DNA of 64,000 nt from Nocardia jiangxiensis NBRC 101359 (GCF_000308615.1 NZ_BAGB01000061.1:124001-188000), one strand, 5' to 3'. Numbered from the stretch's first letter, positions 8,578-21,904 are shown. Numbers and translations are program-made. The notes: generated by a model not told the origin, from the letters alone.

Positions 8578-11500
8578 ATGAGGAGCTCGGTAGAAAAGGG
8601 GGCGGGTGTGGTACGGAACCGCGAGGTCGGGTGGTTACGCCGGTTGTGGGCGGCATGCTGGGCGCGGCCCCGGTTGCTGTTCGCGGTAGTTCTCACGTTG
8701 GTGTTGGGGGCGGTGGCCGAGGCGGCGGTTCCGGTGGCGGCGAAGCAGGCGTTGGACAGCGCCCGGGTCGGCGATATGCGGGCCATCACCGGCGTCACGG
8801 GGGCTCTGGTGCTGTTGGCGATCGTGCGGTTCGGCACCGCGACCGGGCGGCGATGGCTGGCCGGTCGGCTGGCCCTGGACGTACAGCACGAGGTGCGGGT
8901 ATCGCTGCTGACGGCACTGCACCGATACGACGGTCGCGGGCAGGACGGGCTGAGCACTGGGCAGGTGGTGTCCCGATCGATCTCGGATCTGCAACTGGTG
9001 CAGGGGTTCCTGGCGATGGCGCCGATGTCGGCGATGCAGCTGTTGCTCGCGGTGCTGGCCGCGATCGTGATGATCGTGCTGTCTCCGCCGTTGGCGCTGG
9101 TCTCGCTGCTGACCGTGCCCGCGCTCATGCTGGTGGTGTACCGGACCCGCCCGCGCCTGCACGCGGCCACCTGGTCGGCCCAGCAGCGCGCGGCCGATCT
9201 GGCGCAGCACGTCGAGGAGACGGTCACCGGCGTGCGGGTGGTCAAGGGGTTCGGCCAGGAGGCCCGCATGGTGGGCGTGCTCGAGGGGCATGCGCGCCGG
9301 CTGTTCGGCGAACGGATGCGCGCCGCGCGCATCGACTCCCGCTTCGCGCCCACCGTGGCGGCGATCCCGCAGATCGGCATGGTCGCGGTGATCGCGCTCG
9401 GCGGCATGCTCGCCCTGCACGGCACGATCGGCATCGGCACCTTCCTGGCCTTCGCCGCCTATGTCACGATGCTCGCGGGCAGCACCCGCGTGGTGGCGAG
9501 CGTCATCGTGATGGCGCAGCTCACCCGCGCGGCCGCGGAACGGGTCTTCGCCGTGATCGACGACGCACCCGACACCGTCGACGAGCCCGAGCCGCAGCCG
9601 CTGCCCGAGGGACCACTGGGCATCGAGATCGACTCCCTCACTTTCGGATTCGACGCCGACCGTCCGGTGCTGCACGATTTCGACCTGACCGTGCGTCCCG
9701 GCGAGACCGTCGCGATCATCGGGCCGGCCGGTTCGGGTAAATCCACCCTGGCGATGCTGCTGCCGCGCTTCTACCACCCCGATGCCGGGCAGATCATCCT
9801 GCACGGCACGAACGGCGGAACCGATGTGGAGCGGCTGCGGGCCGCCGATCTGCGCGCGGCGATCGGCGTCGTCTTCGACGAGCCGTTCCTGTATTCCGAC
9901 ACCGTCGCGGCCAACATCGCTCTCGGCCGTCCCGGTGCCACCACCGAGGAGATCCGCCGCGCCGCCGAACGCGCCGCGGCGCACGAGTTCATCACGGCCC
10001 TGCCCGCGGGCTACGACACCGTCGTCGGCGAGCGCGGCCTGACCCTGTCCGGCGGCCAGCGTCAACGCCTGGCCCTGGCCCGCGCCCTGCTGGCCGACCC
10101 GCGCATCCTGGTCCTCGACGACGCGACCTCCGCCGTCGACGCCGTCACCGAGGCGGCGATCTTCGACGGCCTCGCCGACGACACCGGCCGCACCACCGTC
10201 ATCCTGGCCCACCGCGAATCCACCCTCGCCCACGCCGACCGCGTCATCCGCCTACCTGCGCCACCCCGCCACGAGATCACGAACCTCTGGCCGGATCCCG
10301 TCGAGACTGCCTCTGCCGCAACGAATTCCGGCAGCAGTACCCACCCGAGCGCGAACTCCTCCGCCGGCGACCCGGTCGCCGCGCTCCCGACGGCCACCGC
10401 AGATCAGCACATCGATCCCGCCGCGCCACAACAACTTCCGGCGCTCACCGGATCCACAGCGAGTCCGCCGATTTCAGCACCTGCCGGGTCCGTGGCAAAT
10501 AATTCGCAACAGCTCTCGACAGTCGCGGATTCCGCAGTGAGCCGGTCGCGGCAGATCGAAGTGCCCGATGTCGACGTGCCCCCGGAGTTGCGTGACACGC
10601 TCGCACAGCTGCCCGCGGCGAACGAGCCACCCCGTATCGATCCGAGCGAGCACGAGCGTCCCGATCCGAACTTCCGGCTGCTGCGTCTGCTGCGGCCGGT
10701 GCGCTGGCTACTCGTTGCCGTGGTGGTTCTGCTGGCCCTGGACGGCGCCATCGGCGTGGCCTTCCCGATGCTGACCCGCTACGCCCTGGACCACGGCGTG
10801 GCCGCGCACAGCGGTGCGGCGCTGGTGGCCGCGGCGCTGGGCGCGCTGGTGCTGGCCCTGCTGAGCTGGCTGGACGAGTCGGTGGGCACGATGCTGTCCG
10901 CCCGCGGCGGCGAACGGATCCTCTACGGACTGCGCATTCGCAGCTACGCGCATCTGCAGCGGCTCGGGCTCGACTTCTACGAGCGCGAGCTGTCCGGCCG
11001 GATCATGACCAGGATGACCACCGACATCGATGCGATGTCGACCTTCCTGCAGACCGGCCTGAGTACCGCGCTGATCGGCATCGCCACCGTCGCCGGGGTC
11101 ATGGTGGCGCTGGTGATCTGCGATGCCGGGCTCGCGCTGGTGGTCTTCGCGGCGCTGCCACCGCTGGCCGTCGCGACGCTGGTGTTCCGCAAGATCTCCG
11201 CCTCGGCGTATTCGGCCTCCCGCGAGCGCGTGGCCACGGTGAACGCGGACTTCCAGGAGAACATCGCCGGACTGCGCACCACCCAGGCGTACCGGTCCGA
11301 ACCGCATGCGGCACTGCGATTCACCGACTACTCCGACGCGTACCGCACCGCCCGGATGCGGGCGCAGAAGGCGATCGCGGTGTATTTCGGCTTCATCGTC
11401 GCCTGGGCCGATCTGGCCCAGGCCGCGGTGGTGTACGTCGGCGCCCGCGATATCGCGCACGGGGTGAGCACCCCCGGCACGCTGGTCGCCTTCGTGCTGT

Positions 11501-12447
11501 ACCTGAGCCTGCTGATCAACCCGATCGTGCAGCTGTCGCAGGTGTTCGACGGGTATCAGCAGGCCCGCGTCGGGCTCGGACGCATCGAAACACTCCTGCG
11601 CACACCGTCGTCCATCGCGCCCGACCCCGCCGAGCCGGTCCCGGCAGGCGCAGGCCGCGCCGCCGATGTGGTATTCGACACGGTGCACTTCCGATATCCG
11701 GGTGCGGCCTCCCCGGCCCTGGACGGCCTGCGCCTGCACATCCCGGCCGGCTCGAGCCTGGCGCTGGTCGGCGAGACCGGCGCGGGCAAGTCCACCATTG
11801 TGAAACTCCTCGCCCGCCTCTACGACCTGCCGCCCGCCGACGCCACCGACCGTCCCGGCCGGCCCGATCCCACGGGCCCGATCCTGGTCGACGGCGCGGA
11901 CGTGCGCGACTACCGGCTGGCGGATTTCCGCGCCCGTCTGGGCGTGGTCCCACAGGAGGCGCACTTGTTCACCGGTGACATCGCCGCCAATATCGCCTTC
12001 GGCAAACCATCCGCTACTTCCGCGCAGATCGAGCGGGCCGCGGAAACCGTTGGCGCACTGGACATGATCGCGTCCATGCCGCAGGGCATGCGGCAACCGG
12101 TCGGTGAGGGCGGGCGCGGTCTGTCCGCCGGGCAGCGCCAGCTGATCGCGCTGGCCCGCGCCGAACTGGTCGATCCGGATCTGCTGCTGCTGGACGAGGC
12201 GACCGCCGTGCTGGATCCGGTCAGCGAGGAGAAGGTCCTGGCCGCCAGCGCCGCGATGACCGAAGGCCGCACCGCGGTGATCGTCGCGCACCGCCTCGCC
12301 ACCGCGGCGCGGGCCGATCGGATCGCCGTCGTGGCCGCCGGGCGTATCGCGGAGATCGGCACCCATACCGAACTCGTCGCGGCGAATGGCATCTACAGCC
12401 GACTATGGGAAGCGGCAGGTGCCGATGAGGGAATATTCTCGATGTAG
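8578..12447 (+). CDS. Fused heterodimer-type ABC exporter (TMD-NBD-TMD-NBD)
   Basis: 1289 residues from the ATG at 8578 (GGAGG just upstream); a GTG at 8608 with AGGGGG 5 nt before it is an equally good start. Each half has a six-helix exporter domain and an ATPase. NBD1 has Walker A GPAGSGKST near residue 383, a canonical LSGGQ near 490 and Walker B LVLDDATSAVD with Asp in place of Glu. NBD2 has GETGAGKST near 1065, LSAGQ, and Walker B LLLDEATAVLD. The site made by NBD1 Walker motifs and the NBD2 signature is thus degenerate, as in asymmetric heterodimeric exporters. A Ser/Ala/Pro-rich linker of about 100 residues joins the halves. Mycobacterial relatives are often two genes (Rv1272c/Rv1273c type, from memory). 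Substrate is unknown. Confidence 0.88.
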   Translation: MRSSVEKGAGVVRNREVGWLRRLWAACWARPRLLFAVVLTLVLGAVAEAAVPVAAKQALDSARVGDMRAITGVTGALVLLAIVRFGTATGRRWLAGRLALDVQHEVRVSLLTALHRYDGRGQDGLSTGQVVSRSISDLQLVQGFLAMAPMSAMQLLLAVLAAIVMIVLSPPLALVSLLTVPALMLVVYRTRPRLHAATWSAQQRAADLAQHVEETVTGVRVVKGFGQEARMVGVLEGHARRLFGERMRAARIDSRFAPTVAAIPQIGMVAVIALGGMLALHGTIGIGTFLAFAAYVTMLAGSTRVVASVIVMAQLTRAAAERVFAVIDDAPDTVDEPEPQPLPEGPLGIEIDSLTFGFDADRPVLHDFDLTVRPGETVAIIGPAGSGKSTLAMLLPRFYHPDAGQIILHGTNGGTDVERLRAADLRAAIGVVFDEPFLYSDTVAANIALGRPGATTEEIRRAAERAAAHEFITALPAGYDTVVGERGLTLSGGQRQRLALARALLADPRILVLDDATSAVDAVTEAAIFDGLADDTGRTTVILAHRESTLAHADRVIRLPAPPRHEITNLWPDPVETASAATNSGSSTHPSANSSAGDPVAALPTATADQHIDPAAPQQLPALTGSTASPPISAPAGSVANNSQQLSTVADSAVSRSRQIEVPDVDVPPELRDTLAQLPAANEPPRIDPSEHERPDPNFRLLRLLRPVRWLLVAVVVLLALDGAIGVAFPMLTRYALDHGVAAHSGAALVAAALGALVLALLSWLDESVGTMLSARGGERILYGLRIRSYAHLQRLGLDFYERELSGRIMTRMTTDIDAMSTFLQTGLSTALIGIATVAGVMVALVICDAGLALVVFAALPPLAVATLVFRKISASAYSASRERVATVNADFQENIAGLRTTQAYRSEPHAALRFTDYSDAYRTARMRAQKAIAVYFGFIVAWADLAQAAVVYVGARDIAHGVSTPGTLVAFVLYLSLLINPIVQLSQVFDGYQQARVGLGRIETLLRTPSSIAPDPAEPVPAGAGRAADVVFDTVHFRYPGAASPALDGLRLHIPAGSSLALVGETGAGKSTIVKLLARLYDLPPADATDRPGRPDPTGPILVDGADVRDYRLADFRARLGVVPQEAHLFTGDIAANIAFGKPSATSAQIERAAETVGALDMIASMPQGMRQPVGEGGRGLSAGQRQLIALARAELVDPDLLLLDEATAVLDPVSEEKVLAASAAMTEGRTAVIVAHRLATAARADRIAVVAAGRIAEIGTHTELVAANGIYSRLWEAAGADEGIFSM

Positions 12448-12607
12448 GACCAGTCGTCATCTGTAGAGGTCGGTCAGTCCGGCAGATTTCCTGGCAACGT
12501 TGATTCGCCAGCGGGGTGTGGAGGTCGGGACGGCCCGAAGGAGGCAGCTTGGGTAATCAGGCAGCGACCCGCGGGACCGCCGTGAAGCGCCGGTTCAGGG
12601 CTGGGCC

Positions 12608-12613
12608 TATCCT
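12608..12613 (+). promoter_or_regulatory. Possible -10 element of kgd
   Basis: TATCCT lies in the 261-bp gap before kgd, giving a leader of roughly 90 nt. A second AT-rich spot, CATATAGCCGATACC, follows near 12637. Neither can be preferred from sequence alone. Confidence 0.3.
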
Positions 12614-12708
12614 CAGAAAGGGCGCATCGGCGCGCATATAGCCGATACCCGTGCCGAGCACGTCACAAACGTCGCAGCGCGAAGAACGAAATGAGGCGAA
12701 CACCTGCT

Positions 12709-16512
<3,804 letters not shown>

Positions 16513-16549
16513 CCGCAAAGCCCTACGGCTCAACCGAACAATCCCGACC

Positions 16550-16600
16550 ACTGCGCCGGGCCGGAATCGCTCCTTCCGAGCGGCTCCGGCCCGGCGCAGT
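16550..16600 (+). terminator. Strong hairpin terminator after kgd
   Basis: The 16-nt arms at 16550-16565 and 16585-16600 are perfectly complementary (ACTGCGCCGGGCCGGA and its reverse complement). The 19-nt loop holds a further CGCTC/GAGCG pairing. No long T tract follows, which is usual in high-GC actinobacteria. Confidence 0.8.
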
Positions 16601-16689
16601 CGTTCGTCCGCAGCCTGCACACCGACGGGGCCGGATCTCTTTGCTGTGACGGTGATCATCTACCTTGCCGCATCCATGTTCCGCATCGT

Positions 16690-16707
16690 ATATTCGGCGT
16701 GGAATAT
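16690..16707. promoter_or_regulatory. Candidate PadR operator
   Basis: ATATTC-ggcgtg-GAATAT is a perfect 6-bp inverted repeat in an AT-rich patch 30 nt upstream of the PadR start codon. PadR regulators commonly repress their own promoter, so autoregulation is plausible. The usual ATGT-N8-ACAT form is not matched. Confidence 0.45.
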
Positions 16708-16736
16708 TTCTCAGGGGCTACAGAGGAGTGATCACG

Positions 16737-17441
16737 ATGACCAAGCAGTCGGGTGCCACGTTGACGCCACTGGCGATCGCGGTGCTCGCGCTGCTGGAGG
16801 AGCGGCCGATGCATCCGTACGAGATGTATCAACTACTGCTGCAACGCCGCGAGGACTATCTGCTCAAGGTCCGGCCCGGCTCGCTGTATCACTCGGTCAC
16901 CCGGCTGGCCGAGCAGGATCTCGTGCACGCCGAAGGCACCGACCGCGCCGGGAACCGGCCCGAGCGCACCACCTACCGAATCACTCGATCCGGCAGCGCC
17001 GCCCTGCGCGCCCGGATCACCGACATCATCCGCACGCCCATCCGCGAATATCCGATCTTCCCGCTGGCGATGTCCGAGGCGCACAACATGCCCGCGCAGG
17101 AGGTGATCGGACTGGTCACCGAGCGCATCGGCCTGTTGGACAACGACCTCACCGAACTCGACGCGGTCCACGAATGGGTCACGACGAACCGGGTACCGCG
17201 CCGGTACTGGATGGTGATCGAATACATCCGCGCGCAGACCGATGCCGAGATCACCTGGCTGCGCCGCATCGTCGCCGAACTGCGCGACGGCACCCTCGAA
17301 TGGGAGCAGTTCACTCCCGCGGGCGAGCGGATCGCTACCTGCGAGACCGACAAGGATCTGGGTCCCGGCTGGGGCGCGGCCGTCACCGAGGACGTGCTCG
17401 CTCAGTTGCGGAAGGGCGGTGCGATCCCTGCCGACCAATGA
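16737..17441 (+). CDS. PadR-family transcriptional regulator
   Basis: 234 residues from the ATG at 16737, preceded by GAGGAG at 16723-16728; the open frame extends upstream through the candidate operator and is not used. The N-terminal winged helix (LTPLAIAVLALLEERPMHPYEMYQLLLQR...LLKVRPGSLYHSVTRLAEQDLVHAE) is typical of PadR proteins, followed by the C-terminal dimerisation helices (YIRAQTDAEITWLRRIVAELRDGTLEWE). It lies 85 bp before an MFS pump gene in the same direction and is the probable regulator of that pump. Confidence 0.9.
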   Translation: MTKQSGATLTPLAIAVLALLEERPMHPYEMYQLLLQRREDYLLKVRPGSLYHSVTRLAEQDLVHAEGTDRAGNRPERTTYRITRSGSAALRARITDIIRTPIREYPIFPLAMSEAHNMPAQEVIGLVTERIGLLDNDLTELDAVHEWVTTNRVPRRYWMVIEYIRAQTDAEITWLRRIVAELRDGTLEWEQFTPAGERIATCETDKDLGPGWGAAVTEDVLAQLRKGGAIPADQ

Positions 17442-17526
17442 GGCGCGCCCCGCGCGGCGCGCGAACTGCACTCGACATTTCACCGATCGTTCGCAGCGAT
17501 CGTCCCCTGCTGGATAGGACGCAACC

Positions 17527-19905
17527 ATGACCACCCAACGCAGTCCATGGCTGGCGCTCTACGCGCTGGTCGTGGGATTCTTCATGATTCTGCTGGATAT
17601 GACCATCGTCGCGGTGGCCAATCCGACCATCATGCACGACCTGAACACCGACATCACCAAGGTCATCTGGGTGACCAGCGCGTATCTGCTCACCTACGCG
17701 GTGCCGCTGCTGGTGACCGGGCGACTCGGCGATCGCTTCGGCCCCAAGAACATCTACCTGATCGGCTTGACGGTGTTCACCCTCGCCTCGCTGTGGTGCG
17801 GCCTGTCCGGCGGCATCGAGATGCTGATCGCGGCGCGCGCGGTGCAGGGTCTGGGCGCGGCGCTGATGACCCCGCAGACCATGGCCGTGATCACCCGCAC
17901 GTTCGCGCCGGACAAGCGTGGTGCGGCGATGGGCCTGTGGGGCGGCGTCGCCGGTCTTGCCACCCTGGTCGGCCCGATCCTGGGTGGCGTGCTGGTCGAC
18001 CAGTTGAGCTGGAACTGGATCTTCTACATCAACGTCCCGATCGGCATCGTGGCCTTCGCGCTGGCGGTATGGCTGGTGCCGTCGCTGCCGCGGCACGAGC
18101 ACAAGTTCGATCTGGTCGGCGTCGCGCTCTCGGCTATCGGAATCTTCCTGCTGGTCTTCGGAATTCAGGAGGGCAACACCCGGAACTGGGACGCCTGGAT
18201 CTGGACGATGATCATCGCCGGTGCGGTGGTGCTGGTCCTGTTCGTGATCAATCAGGCACTCAACAAGGGTGAGCCGCTGGTGCCGATGAGCCTGTTCCGC
18301 GACCGGAACTTCGCGTTGTCGAGCGTGGCGATCGCGGCGATGGGTGCGGCGATCACCGCCCTGATGGTGCCCGCCTACTTCTATCTCGAAGCGGTGCGGG
18401 AGTATTCGCCGACCCGGGCGGCGCTGGTCTTCGCGCCGATGGCGATCGTCACCGGTTTGACCGCGCCGTTCATCGGCAAGATCTCCGACCGGATGCCGCC
18501 GCGGATCATTCCCACCATCGGTTTCGCGCTGTTCGCGGCGTCGATCTTCGGATTCGCGACGTTGATGAAGCCGGACAGCTCGATCGTGCTGTTCATCGTG
18601 ATCGGCGGTGTCGCCGGTCTGTCCAACTCCTGCATCTGGGCTCCGCTGGCCTCGACCGCGACGCACGACCTGCCGATGGAACTGGCCGGCGCCGGCGCCG
18701 GTGTGTACAACACGACCCGGCAGATCGGCTCGGTTCTGGGCAGTGCGGTGATCGCCGCTCTGGTCTCCAACCGGATGGCCGCCCAGCATCTCGGCGGCGG
18801 TCAGTTCTCCGAGGGTTCGGGCCCAGCGAAGCTCCCGGCGTTCATCTTGCACCCGTTCAGCACCGCGCTGAGCCAGTCGATGTATCTGCCCGCCGCCATC
18901 CTGCTCATCGGCGTCGTGGCCTCGGCCCTGTTCACGGGCAAGCACAAAGCACCCGCACCCGGCGCCGCCGAGACCGACGCGACCACAGAGCTGCCGGTCG
19001 ACGAGGAACCGAACGCGGTCGCCACGCCTGCACGATTCGCCCCGGTCGATCGGGCGGGCGCCGGTCAGCTCGCCACCTCGGCCATGGGCGGCGAACAACC
19101 GCTGTCGGTGCATGTGCACCGGGAGGATGGGCGTCCGGTGGCGGGCGCGGCGCTGACGCTGATCGATCAACGCGGACAGCAGGTCGCCCGCGCCACCGGT
19201 GGCGACAACGGTGTCTACCGCATCGCGGCGCCGGTTGCTGGGCAGTACGTGCTGATCGCGGCGGCGAGCGGGCATCAGCCTGCCGCGGTCACCGTCGTCA
19301 CCGGTGACCGCAACGGACCGTGGGAGCTGACCCTGAGCGGTAACGGTGAGCTGTCGGGTGTGGTCACCACCAGCGACGGGCATCCGCTGGCCGGGGTCAC
19401 GATCACCCTGACCGATTCGCGCGGTGAGGTCGCCACGGCTGGGGTGACCGGCGGCGACGGCGCCTACGCCTGCCAGGGCACGATCGCGGGGACCTACACC
19501 CTGGTCGCGGTGGCCGAGGGCCGGCAGCCGCACGCCATCACCCTGACCATTCCGGAGTCGGGCACGCTGCGCTACGACATCGAACTGTCGTCGACAGGGG
19601 TACTCACCGGCCGGGCCCGGACGGATTCGGACGTGGTCGCCGATGCCCAGGTGTCGGTACTGGATTCGACCGGTCGGGTGGTGGGCTCGGTGTTCACCGA
19701 TGCCCAGGGCAACTACCGCATCGAGGATCTGCCCGCAGGCGACTACACCGTGGTGGCGCGTGGATATCCGGCGGTCAGCAGTCGGGTGTGGATCGACGGA
19801 GCGAACCTCACCCACGATGTGAATCTCGGGTACGAGCCCGCCCCCGAGCCCCGTTCCGCCGAGTACAGCAACGCCATCAGCTACAACGGCGCGGATCGGT
19901 CGTGA
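17527..19905 (+). CDS. DHA2-type MFS efflux pump with three C-terminal carboxypeptidase-regulatory-like repeats
   Basis: 792 residues. Residues about 1-480 are a 14-helix drug:proton antiporter: LDMTIVAVANPTIMHDLNTD in helix 1, GRLGDRFGPKNIY in the loop 2-3 position, and the motif-C-like LVGPILGGVLVDQLSWNWIFYINVPIG. After an Ala/Pro/Glu-rich spacer (about 480-515) come three repeats of ~85 residues that look like CarboxypepD_reg/Ig-like beta-sandwiches, each with GxPVAGAxVTLxDxxGxxV..TGGDGxYxxxxxxAGxYxLVAxA. Fourteen helices place this tail in the cytoplasm. Plain DHA2 pumps end near residue 500, so the tail is an extra module. PadR control is likely. Confidence 0.88.
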   Translation: MTTQRSPWLALYALVVGFFMILLDMTIVAVANPTIMHDLNTDITKVIWVTSAYLLTYAVPLLVTGRLGDRFGPKNIYLIGLTVFTLASLWCGLSGGIEMLIAARAVQGLGAALMTPQTMAVITRTFAPDKRGAAMGLWGGVAGLATLVGPILGGVLVDQLSWNWIFYINVPIGIVAFALAVWLVPSLPRHEHKFDLVGVALSAIGIFLLVFGIQEGNTRNWDAWIWTMIIAGAVVLVLFVINQALNKGEPLVPMSLFRDRNFALSSVAIAAMGAAITALMVPAYFYLEAVREYSPTRAALVFAPMAIVTGLTAPFIGKISDRMPPRIIPTIGFALFAASIFGFATLMKPDSSIVLFIVIGGVAGLSNSCIWAPLASTATHDLPMELAGAGAGVYNTTRQIGSVLGSAVIAALVSNRMAAQHLGGGQFSEGSGPAKLPAFILHPFSTALSQSMYLPAAILLIGVVASALFTGKHKAPAPGAAETDATTELPVDEEPNAVATPARFAPVDRAGAGQLATSAMGGEQPLSVHVHREDGRPVAGAALTLIDQRGQQVARATGGDNGVYRIAAPVAGQYVLIAAASGHQPAAVTVVTGDRNGPWELTLSGNGELSGVVTTSDGHPLAGVTITLTDSRGEVATAGVTGGDGAYACQGTIAGTYTLVAVAEGRQPHAITLTIPESGTLRYDIELSSTGVLTGRARTDSDVVADAQVSVLDSTGRVVGSVFTDAQGNYRIEDLPAGDYTVVARGYPAVSSRVWIDGANLTHDVNLGYEPAPEPRSAEYSNAISYNGADRS

Positions 19906-19910
19906 GCCGC

Positions 19911-19949
19911 GGTGGCATGGCCCGCCACGGCACGCCGGGCCATGCCACC
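19911..19949. terminator. Bidirectional hairpin terminator
   Basis: Perfect 14-bp arms (GGTGGCATGGCCCG and its complement) with an 11-nt loop sit between the convergent MFS and molybdopterin oxidoreductase genes. Confidence 0.75.
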
Positions 19950-19954
19950 CGAAC

Positions 19955-21703
19955 TCAGCCCACCCGAACGGTGACCGACGGATAGCCGGTGGCGCCATCC
20001 GGAACGACGTCCTGCACCACGGCGGTCTGTACCTGGCCGGTGCCGTCGGTGGCGCGGGCGCGCAGGGTATGCGTGCCTGCGGTCGGGGTCCAGTCGTAGA
20101 CCCACTGTCGCCAGGTGTCGATGGTCGGTTCGGCGGCCAGGCGGGCGGATTGCCAAGGGCCGTCGTCGATCTGGACCTCGACGGCGTTGATGCCGCGGTG
20201 CTGGGCCCAGGCGACGCCCGCGACCGAGATCCGGTTTCCGCCCACCGACGCACCGTCCTTGGGGGTGTCGATGCGGGTGCCGGTCTTGATCGGGCCGCGT
20301 TCGGACCAGCCGCGTTGGGTCCAATATGCCTGGGCGCGATCGAATCTCGTGATCTCGATATCGGTCACCCATTTGGTCGCCGAGACATAGCCGTACAGAC
20401 CGGGCACGACCAGCCGCACCGGGTAGCCGTGTTCGATGGGCAGCGGTTCGCCGTTCATCCCGATGGCCAGCATGGCGTCGCGGCCGTCGGTGAGGGTGGC
20501 CAGCGGACTGCCCGCGGTGAATCCGTCGACGCTGCGGGAGAGCACCATATCGGCGTCGGGATGGGGTCCGGCCTCGGCGAGCAGATCGGCCAGGGAGTAG
20601 CCGAGCCACCGGGCGTTGCCCACCAGGTCGCCCCCTACCGGATTCGAGACGCAGGTCAACGTCACCAGACGTTCGATCGGGCGGCGCGCCTTCAAATCGG
20701 CGTAGCCGAGCCGGATTTCGCGATCGACCATGCCGTGCACGCGCAGTGTCCAGGTCTCGGTACTGACCTGCGGGACGGTGAGCGCGGTATCGATCCGGTA
20801 GAAGTTGCGGTTGGCGGTGAGGTACGGGGTCAGGCCGGGAATCCGCAGATCGGCCGCGGGATCGATGGGCGGCTCCGGCGAGGGCGCGACCGGCAGCTGC
20901 ACCGTGGCACGCTCGGCGGAGACACTGTGCAGCTTGGATCCGATGAACCTGCCCGCCACCCCGGCCGCCGCGGCCAGCGCTCCGACGCCGACGAGCGCGC
21001 GCATCAGACCTCGTCGATCGATCTCGGCGGACGAACCGGAAGTCATTGCCCCAGAGCCAACCTCGTCCCCCGCGGTCGCCGGACCGGAAGCTGCCGACGC
21101 ACTCCGCGCCGCCTCGGTCGCCCCTTCGGGTGAAGCGGAAACCGCTGCACCCGAAGCGATCTCGCCCTCCCGGTCCGCCACCTTCGACTCGTACGCCTCG
21201 ATCCGCCGAGTCAGCCCTCGCAACACCACGATCGCCAGACCGACTCCGATCACCGAGGGCAGTGCCCACGTCCAGGACGCCCCCGGTCTGGTGACCGCGA
21301 TACCGGCCGCCGCCAGCCCGAAAACGGCGAACAGCACGGAACCGGCCGGGCGACGCGATTGTTCGATTCGCCCGGCGAAGGCCGCCACGATGACCGCGAC
21401 GGCCGCCATCAGGATGAACAGCACCAGCTTGTCGTTGGTCCCGACGAGGCCGATCACCCATTCGCGCACACTGTCGGGGGTGTGATCCACCACGGTTCCG
21501 CCCAGTGCGGTCAGTGGCGCACTACCCGATCCGATCGGGGCGGCCACCAGCTCCGCCGCGCCCAGGGCGAACCCTGCGGTGAGGATGCCGGCGGCCGTGC
21601 GCAATCCCGATCCGGCGGCTGCGGGATCGGACCCGGGCCGGGTATCGCCGCGCTGCGTCCCGCCGGTGTCCGAAGCGGTTCCGCGCGTGCCCGAAGAGCT
21701 CAT
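19955..21703 (-). CDS. Membrane-anchored molybdopterin-dependent oxidoreductase (sulfite oxidase family)
   Basis: 582 residues from the ATG at 21703; the frame is open further upstream. The N-terminal half has four to five hydrophobic helices (LTAGFALGAAELVAAPIG, LVLFILMAAVAVIVAAFAG, VLFAVFGLAAAGIAVT, WTWALPSVIGVGLAIVVLRG, then LVGVGALAAAAGVAGRFIG). The C-terminal half is the Mo-pterin binding domain, with the presumed molybdenum-ligand Cys in LVTLTCVSNPVGG, followed by the Mo-co dimerisation domain (GASVGGNRISVAGVAWAQHRGINAVEVQIDDGPWQ). The catalytic domain is probably outside the membrane. Physiological substrate is unknown. TACGCT lies 6 nt upstream of the ATG, which suggests a leaderless transcript. 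Confidence 0.87.
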   Translation of the reverse strand: MSSSGTRGTASDTGGTQRGDTRPGSDPAAAGSGLRTAAGILTAGFALGAAELVAAPIGSGSAPLTALGGTVVDHTPDSVREWVIGLVGTNDKLVLFILMAAVAVIVAAFAGRIEQSRRPAGSVLFAVFGLAAAGIAVTRPGASWTWALPSVIGVGLAIVVLRGLTRRIEAYESKVADREGEIASGAAVSASPEGATEAARSASAASGPATAGDEVGSGAMTSGSSAEIDRRGLMRALVGVGALAAAAGVAGRFIGSKLHSVSAERATVQLPVAPSPEPPIDPAADLRIPGLTPYLTANRNFYRIDTALTVPQVSTETWTLRVHGMVDREIRLGYADLKARRPIERLVTLTCVSNPVGGDLVGNARWLGYSLADLLAEAGPHPDADMVLSRSVDGFTAGSPLATLTDGRDAMLAIGMNGEPLPIEHGYPVRLVVPGLYGYVSATKWVTDIEITRFDRAQAYWTQRGWSERGPIKTGTRIDTPKDGASVGGNRISVAGVAWAQHRGINAVEVQIDDGPWQSARLAAEPTIDTWRQWVYDWTPTAGTHTLRARATDGTGQVQTAVVQDVVPDGATGYPSVTVRVG

Positions 21704-21709
21704 ATCGTG

Positions 21710-21715
21710 AGCGTA
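21710..21715 (-). promoter_or_regulatory. -10 element, leaderless promoter of the molybdopterin oxidoreductase gene
   Basis: Read on the minus strand, TACGCT is followed by CACGAT and then ATG. No Shine-Dalgarno sequence is present. Confidence 0.45.
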
Positions 21716-21866
21716 CTGCCGGTTCGGGGCCACGTGACCGGCCGAGAAGCCCGAAATCCGCACCGTCACGGATTCGTCAGAAATGCGGCGCGTGCGGTCC
21801 ACCGGGACCGGTTCGGATATGGCGGCGCTCACCGTGGCGGTTCCACGGCATCTCCCCAGCCCGCTC

Positions 21867-21904
21867 TCAGGAACGGCGCGCTTAATTGATTGAGAGGTTC
21901 CTGA
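21867..21904. promoter_or_regulatory. Inverted repeat upstream of the HtrA-like protease gene
   Basis: TCAGGAAC and GTTCCTGA form 8-bp arms separated by 22 nt, flanking an AT-rich centre (TTAATTGATTGAGAG). It may be an operator or part of an extracytoplasmic-stress promoter, since GGAAC resembles the -35 of SigE/SigH-type factors. The spacing to GTT is too long for a consensus match. Confidence 0.35.

Noticed and set aside
16665..16736. Upstream ATG at 16665 extending the PadR protein by 24 residues
   Set aside because: The extension would cover the candidate operator and promoter; the ATG at 16737 has a strong GAGGAG site and matches the usual PadR N-terminus.
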